Positions 59,501-64,000 of a stretch of DNA of 64,000 nt are shown here, one piece after another. The notes under the pieces are model-generated. The model was not told where the DNA came from and ran no database searches. It was given only the letters and a program-made list of their open reading frames with translations. How positions within the stretch are numbered: position 1 is the first letter of the stretch; each line of letters begins with the position of its first letter. Source of the stretch: Antedon mediterranea (Eukaryota; Echinodermata; Crinoidea; Comatulida; Antedonidae); NCBI RefSeq assembly GCF_964355755.1, contig NC_092672.1, forward strand, positions 22,748,501 to 22,812,500, written 5' to 3'. The position numbers were made by a program, and so were the translations under genes.

Positions 59501-60769
59501 TTTGAGTTTACAAATTCCCATTTAGACTTTCTTACCAGACGTGCTTTGGGGTGTGCTCATGCCCAGTTTGTGTTTCTAAATACCCATTTTTTCAGCCTCA
59601 GTAATCTATTATAAGCTTCTGCATGGCTAATGCTTCCGTTCTCTTGAATGTAACTGCCTAAAGGACTGGTGCGAAAATTATTATTTACTTTTGAAAATTA
59701 ACTTTTTTATTTATTTTATTTACTGAAGTATATAAAATGTTGATGGGATAAGCAATGATTATGGAACATACAGCACTTTATTTGTTTATTGGTATACTCC
59801 TGGTGAGCATGGTCTACTATGAAAGTTTTAGCCTCAGTGAATATTATTCACATCCTAATTCCTATACACAATATATTGAACTTTTTGTCTTCAATGTTCA
59901 TCAAAATAATATATTAATATCAGATTATTTATTTTTGTTTTAAATTAGTTATATAGGATTTATATAATTTTTTATTAGATAATTGTTAGTTGCATTAAAT
60001 TTGTTTGAAATGTCAGTATGTATACATATGAATAAATAATGTTTATTATTTCTTTTATAATTACTGTATAATGTCTTTTTTCCAGTGATTGTTTTTGTTA
60101 TATCTTTGAAATAAAAAGAATATAACATTTTTTTTGGTGTAAATTTTAATCATTTTAATAAGTCAATTCAATAAATATAAAACACTAATAATAAAGATGT
60201 TATAAAATCTATTAAAATGTATAAATTTTAATATTTTTTACATTGATATGATTTGCTTGGTTCTTGGTAGTATTCTGGCATCAGCCAAACCTTCACTCAT
60301 TTTAAAGACAGGCTTGAGCTATCCAGGGAGGTATGAAAATGGTCATGGTATTTCTAAAAACTGTCCATTTGATCTAACAAATTTTAAAAATGAAAACATG
60401 TTTATACATATATCTGTTATGTGGTTCAAAAAGATGTCTACAATTAACTTGTTTATCTATTTTAGTCGTGTGCAACGTGACTCTACAGCTCACTATGTTG
60501 GTCGGTCGGTAAACACTAACTCAAATTTGCGCACACGACTGCAGCCATGTATATGGCCTTGTTTTTTTATCAGATTAAACTCAACATTAATATTGTTACA
60601 ATCAATATTTAGACTAATGTGTGTACGTCAAACCTCTTAAAACGGACAATGTTTTGTTGGTACACTAACAAATCTTTCTTTAGAATAGTGCAGGCCATTT
60701 ACTCTAGGTCCAGAGAATTTGACTTCAGAAATTGGTTTAGGGTGGTCAAACAATCATTTTTGGCTTGGT
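56583..60769. other. Long non-coding stretch
   Basis: AT-rich, no exon recognised. A short direct repeat near 59490-59590 shares ATGCCCAGTTTG. The ORF at 60248-60640 has no recognised motif. Confidence 0.35.
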
Positions 60770-61380
60770 TACACATTTTGAAAATGTGGCGAAAGGTCAA
60801 AAGGTCAGGTCAAAGGTTATAAGATCAAACAACATTATGTCCTTAAATCTCGACAACCACTGGTCACAGCGAGGTAATTTTGGTCTCAAATTGATCAGAA
60901 GGTATACATTCATATTCAGTCTAATGAAACATTTTAGTCGAAAATGACCGGAAATGCCATTTCTGACCTTTGACCCATAAACCAGGGCATGTCTGTATCT
61001 CCGTAACTATTGGCCGTAGAGACTTGAATTTGGGCTCAAATTGTTCGAAATATACATTTAGTTATTTGTTATACACATTTTGAACAATGTTACAAAAGGT
61101 CAAAAGGTCAAGGCCAGGGGTTATATGAATTAACACAAATAGGTATTTGTATCTCGGCAACCACTGGTCACAGCGAGTAAATTTTGGTCTCAAAATGTTC
61201 AGAAGGTATACATTCATATTCAGTCTAATGAAACATTTTAGTAAAAAATGACCGGAAATGACATTTCTGACCTTTGACATACATACCAGGGCATCTTCTT
61301 ATCTCTGTAAGTACAGGTCGTAGAAACTTAAATTTAGTATCAAATTGTTGGAAATACACATATTTACATTCATTCTAACA
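60770..61380. repeat. Two-copy 296-bp repeat with nuclear-receptor-like DR sites
   Basis: Copies starting near 60790 and 61086 share CAACCACTGGTCACAGCGAG, AGAAGGTATACATTCATATT and TTTCTGACCTTTGAC. Each has AGGTCA half-site pairs, e.g. AGGTCAAAAGGTCA at 60792-60805 and TGACCTTTGACCC at 60964-60976. Related to 9530-9790. Confidence 0.8.
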
Positions 61381-61629
61381 GAAAATTTGGATAAAAGATG
61401 ATCATAAATACTATTAATTACTAATTTTTTAAATGAAAAACATATCTACCCAACTTATCATTAGACAGTAATGTTATGCAATAATTGATGCTTAATGATT
61501 TCATTATACTGTAGGAATTAAAACAAATCCTTTACTGTTTGTAATAATTGTACTTTTGCTTATAATAATGCTAGAAATTATTGTTGACCCCGAACGTTCA
61601 AACATTTTGAGAATGCTAGAAGTAATTTA

Positions 61630-61735
61630 CTGTAGTTACCCGAATAAAAGCCTCGGGCATTTATTTATTCAGGGAAGGCGTTTATTTTGTTGGGTGTAAT
61701 AATGGTAACATGTATAATCAAATAAATACACCCCA
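61630..61735. repeat. Dispersed repeat fragment (GCGTTTATT family)
   Basis: CCGAATAAAAGCCTCGGGCA and GGAAGGCGTTTATTTTG resemble the segment at 29500-29640. Confidence 0.45.
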
Positions 61736-61814
61736 GATATATAAATAAAAAAATAAACCGCTATGGAGAGATTATCAGCATTAACTACTCAACGAAGAAC
61801 GTCCCATTACCATC

Positions 61815-62697
61815 ACAGAAGGACTATTTACAACGACTTATCGAAAAAACCGAGCAATTTTTACGCAGAATGCGATGGAAGGCCCACTTCTTCCTTAATT
61901 CCAGTACCACCGCATCATCCAAGCAAACATTTGGCTTCAAGTCTACCAAAAACCCACCACCGATCGATGAACTATACGAATTTGAAGATGACATACTCCA
62001 TCTGATACAATCGACAACATTCAAAAACGCAGAAAACCCTCTACTCAACAAGTTAAAAACCGACTCCAAGAAAATTGAAAACGAGCCCAAACTTTTAATT
62101 GCAGCCGACAAAACCACAAATTTCTACAAACTAGACCCACCGACGTATGACAACCTCCTAGAAGAAAACATCACCAAATCATACAAGAAAGCAGAACCTG
62201 CACTCGTACAGACGATTCATAGAAAAAACAAAAGTATTGCAACAAAATTGAACATCGCTGACAGAGTGGATACAACTGCAAATAAAGATGCTTTCATAAC
62301 CCTCAAAGACCACAAACCGAACTTCACTAACAAACCTACTTGCCGATTAATAAACCCGACCAAATCCGAGATAGGCAAGATAAGCAAAACTATACTCGAT
62401 CGTATTAACAGCAAAATTACATCAAAACTTCGCACCAATCAATGGAAAAATACCTCATCGGTCATCGAATGGTTTAAGAGCATCGACAAGAAACAACAAC
62501 ACAACTTTATATGCTTCGACATCGTAGAATTTTACCCCTCTATCAGCAATGACCTGCTGAATAAAGCACTAGACTTCGCTAAAAGATACGATGATATTAC
62601 CAACGACGAAAGAGACATCATCGTACATACCAAAAAATCAGTACTATCACACAAACAGCAACCATGGCAAAAGAAAGGCCCACAGCATTCGATGTGA
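61815..62697 (+). pseudogene. Penelope-like reverse transcriptase, N-terminal part up to the frameshift
   Basis: Open from about 61815 (YLQRLIEKTEQFLRRMRWKA) to the stop at 62695. It covers the RT fingers and motif A. The natural start was not found, so the 5' end is truncated or diverged. The true frame shifts near 62675; the residues after KKG here are out of frame. Confidence 0.75.
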
Positions 62698-63104
62698 CTA
62701 TGGGTAGTTATGATGGCGCAGAAACATGTGAACTTGTTGGAAGCTTCCTGTTACACCAATTACAACAGAAACTAGGAATCAACATAGGACTTTACAGAGA
62801 TGACGGCCTTGCAGTCACAGACACCACACCTAAAAGCACAGAAAATATTAAAAAAGACATATGCCAAATATTCAAAGATAACGGCCTACGCATTACCATA
62901 GAAGCAAACAAACAAGTCATCAACTTTTTAGACGTCACACTCAACCTAGCGAAGAACACATACCAGCCCTACACCAAACCAAACGCCACGTTACAGTATA
63001 TCCATCAACAAAGTAACCACCCACCGACCATCCTAAAGAATATACCCGCCGGGATAAACAGGCGACTCTCGTCCTTGTCATCCGACAAGAATTCATTCGA
63101 CCAA
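62664..63104 (+). pseudogene. Penelope-like reverse transcriptase, palm and thumb part
   Basis: Continues the element in the next frame, from [18 protein letters not shown] through YRDDGLAV (near 62793) to [15 protein letters not shown], where the SINE breaks in. The Met at 62664 is unlikely to be a genuine start; it is internal to the ancestral ORF. Confidence 0.75.
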
Positions 63105-63418
63105 GTGAGTGAGTGGCCGAGCGGTTAAGACAGTGGAACCGCAATTACGTAGCCATAAACATCGGCATAGGTTCGAGGCTCACTCACTCCATGGTTCTGG
63201 TGGTAGAACGAGTCTTCTCGGATAAGGACTATAAACCGTAGGTCCAGTGTACACATCTAGCTCGTGTGCACTTTAAAGAACCTAGTACATCTTTCGAGAC
63301 GAGTAGGGGGTTACCCCGGTGTATAGTACATCACAGCCACTGATCACCAACTGGGCCCTCTGGGAGACCAGTCTTTGACTGAAGAGGTTACGCAGTATAA
63401 ATATATATTTCAATTCAA
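63105..63418 (+). mobile_element. tRNA-derived SINE nested in the Penelope-like element
   Basis: The head is tRNA-like: GTGAGTGAGTGGCCGAGCGG with A box TGGCCGAGCGG at 63114-63124 and B box GGTTCGAGGCT at 63170-63180, closing with CTCACTCACT. The body contains GTCTTCTCGGATAAGGAC, CACTTTAAAGAACC and GAGTAGGGGGTTACCCCGGT, which resembles conserved central domains of metazoan SINEs (Nin-DC-like, from memory). Removing it rejoins NSFDQ with AAPVYQKT of the host element. Confidence 0.8.
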
Positions 63419-64000
63419 AGCCGCCCCTGTATACCAGAAAACTCTCAACGACAGTGGATACCAGTACACACTAAAATACGAGCCGGTAACCCAGACAAGA
63501 CAGAAAAAACAGACAACGAAAAGACATTCTGTGGTACAACCCACCGTTCAGCAAAAACGTCAGCACAAACATTGGACAGAAATTCCTATCCCTAGTAGAC
63601 AAACATTTTCCAAAAGATAACAAACTAAGAAAAATCTTCAACCGAAACACTATCAAGATTAGCTACAGTTGTATGAACAATATGAAACAGATAATAGACA
63701 GTCACAACAAGAGAATACTCAACCAGCCCGAAACAACATCCGTGGAAAACACGCAAGAAAACAAAACATGCAACTGCCGACAGAAAAACACATGCCCGCT
63801 AAACGGAAATTGCTTACAATCATCTGTAATATACCAAGCCACAGTTACACGCAAAGACAAATCCACCTCGGAAACTTATATCGGACTTACTGAAAATGAT
63901 TTTAAAACACGATACAGAAATCACACCTCATCATTCCGTAATTCACGTTCTAGAAACTCAACAGAACTCAGTAAACATATTTGGACACTCAAGGACAATA
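63419..64000 (+). pseudogene. Penelope-like element C-terminal part: linker and start of GIY-YIG domain
   Basis: After the SINE the reading is AAPVYQKTLNDSGYQYTLKY, then a frameshift near 63500, then ILWYNPPFSKNVSTNIGQKF and LVDKHFPKDNKLRKIFNRN. A Cys cluster (C-x-C-x5-C-x5-C) precedes the GIY-YIG start near 63830. The window ends within this domain. Confidence 0.75.

Larger units (their letters stand above)
61795..64000 (+). mobile_element. Penelope-like retroelement, broken, continues past right edge
   Basis: The first frame (to about 62675) reads FLRRMRWKAHFFLNS, LLIAADKTTNFYKLD, DAFITLKDHKPNFTNKPTCR and NFICFDIVEFYPSI (motif A Asp). A frameshift near 62675 moves to [30 protein letters not shown] (catalytic DD of motif C) and [16 protein letters not shown] interrupts at 63105-63418. 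A further frameshift near 63500 leads to ILWYNPPFSKNVSTNIGQKF and then a Cys-rich linker (CNCRQKNTCPLNGNC). The start of a GIY-YIG-like domain follows (VIYQATVT, ETYIGLTENDFKTRYRNH). RT followed by GIY-YIG is diagnostic of Penelope-like elements. This copy is inactive but recently so, as motifs are well preserved. Confidence 0.85.

Noticed and set aside
63105-63181. Functional tRNA-Leu or tRNA-Ser gene
   Set aside because: A and B boxes are good, but it continues into a SINE body and interrupts a retroelement frame.

Overview
The window looks like animal nuclear DNA, most likely from an echinoderm and possibly a crinoid. It is AT-rich, has short GT-AG exons in long introns, contains many old transposon fragments, and carries scattered TAGGCCTA-type palindromes. 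The gene content fits an invertebrate deuterostome: a MYO19-like myosin, an OGFOD2-like oxygenase, a Roc-COR-Death protein and an ankyrin protein. The species call is inference; no database search was possible.

Layout. Positions 1-2.5 kb hold the 5' coding exons of a minus-strand unconventional myosin (MYO19-like) that runs off the left edge. Two of its exons sit inside tandem arrays. Positions 2.5-7.1 kb form the gap between divergent genes. It is filled with inverted-repeat elements: a small MITE, a foldback element whose arms are made of short repeats, and a 1.55 kb element with long terminal inverted repeats. Positions 7.1-9.2 kb carry five plus-strand exons of an OGFOD2-like gene. An in-frame TAG lies in exon 1 and no exons for the catalytic half were found. 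Positions 11.0-22.6 kb carry a plus-strand Roc-COR-Death gene of 14 exons. It has no visible P-loop, one intron is filled by a degenerate non-LTR retrotransposon, and there are two alternative terminal exons, each encoding a complete Death domain and its own stop codon.

Positions 22.6-29.2 kb are almost entirely minisatellite arrays (112, 85, 39 and 54 bp periods). Positions 29.2-37.7 kb are non-coding, with a 60 bp array that reverses orientation at one end and a 99 bp array. Positions 37.7-48.4 kb carry four plus-strand exons that start an ankyrin-repeat protein, with introns up to 7.1 kb; its 3' part was not found in the window. Positions 48.4-61.8 kb hold no gene I can support, only repeat copies, a LINE 3' end and small inverted-repeat elements. 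From 61.8 kb to the right edge there is a Penelope-like retroelement (reverse transcriptase plus the start of a GIY-YIG domain), broken by frameshifts and by a tRNA-derived SINE.

The strongest observations are (1) a 16-copy array of a 37-nt MYO19 exon, each copy with its own splice sites but separated by only about 41 nt, and (2) the duplicated alternative Death-domain terminal exons of the Roc-COR gene. The Roc-COR-Death and ankyrin genes are of the kinds used in innate immune and cell-death signalling in invertebrate deuterostomes; no link between these two particular genes is shown here.
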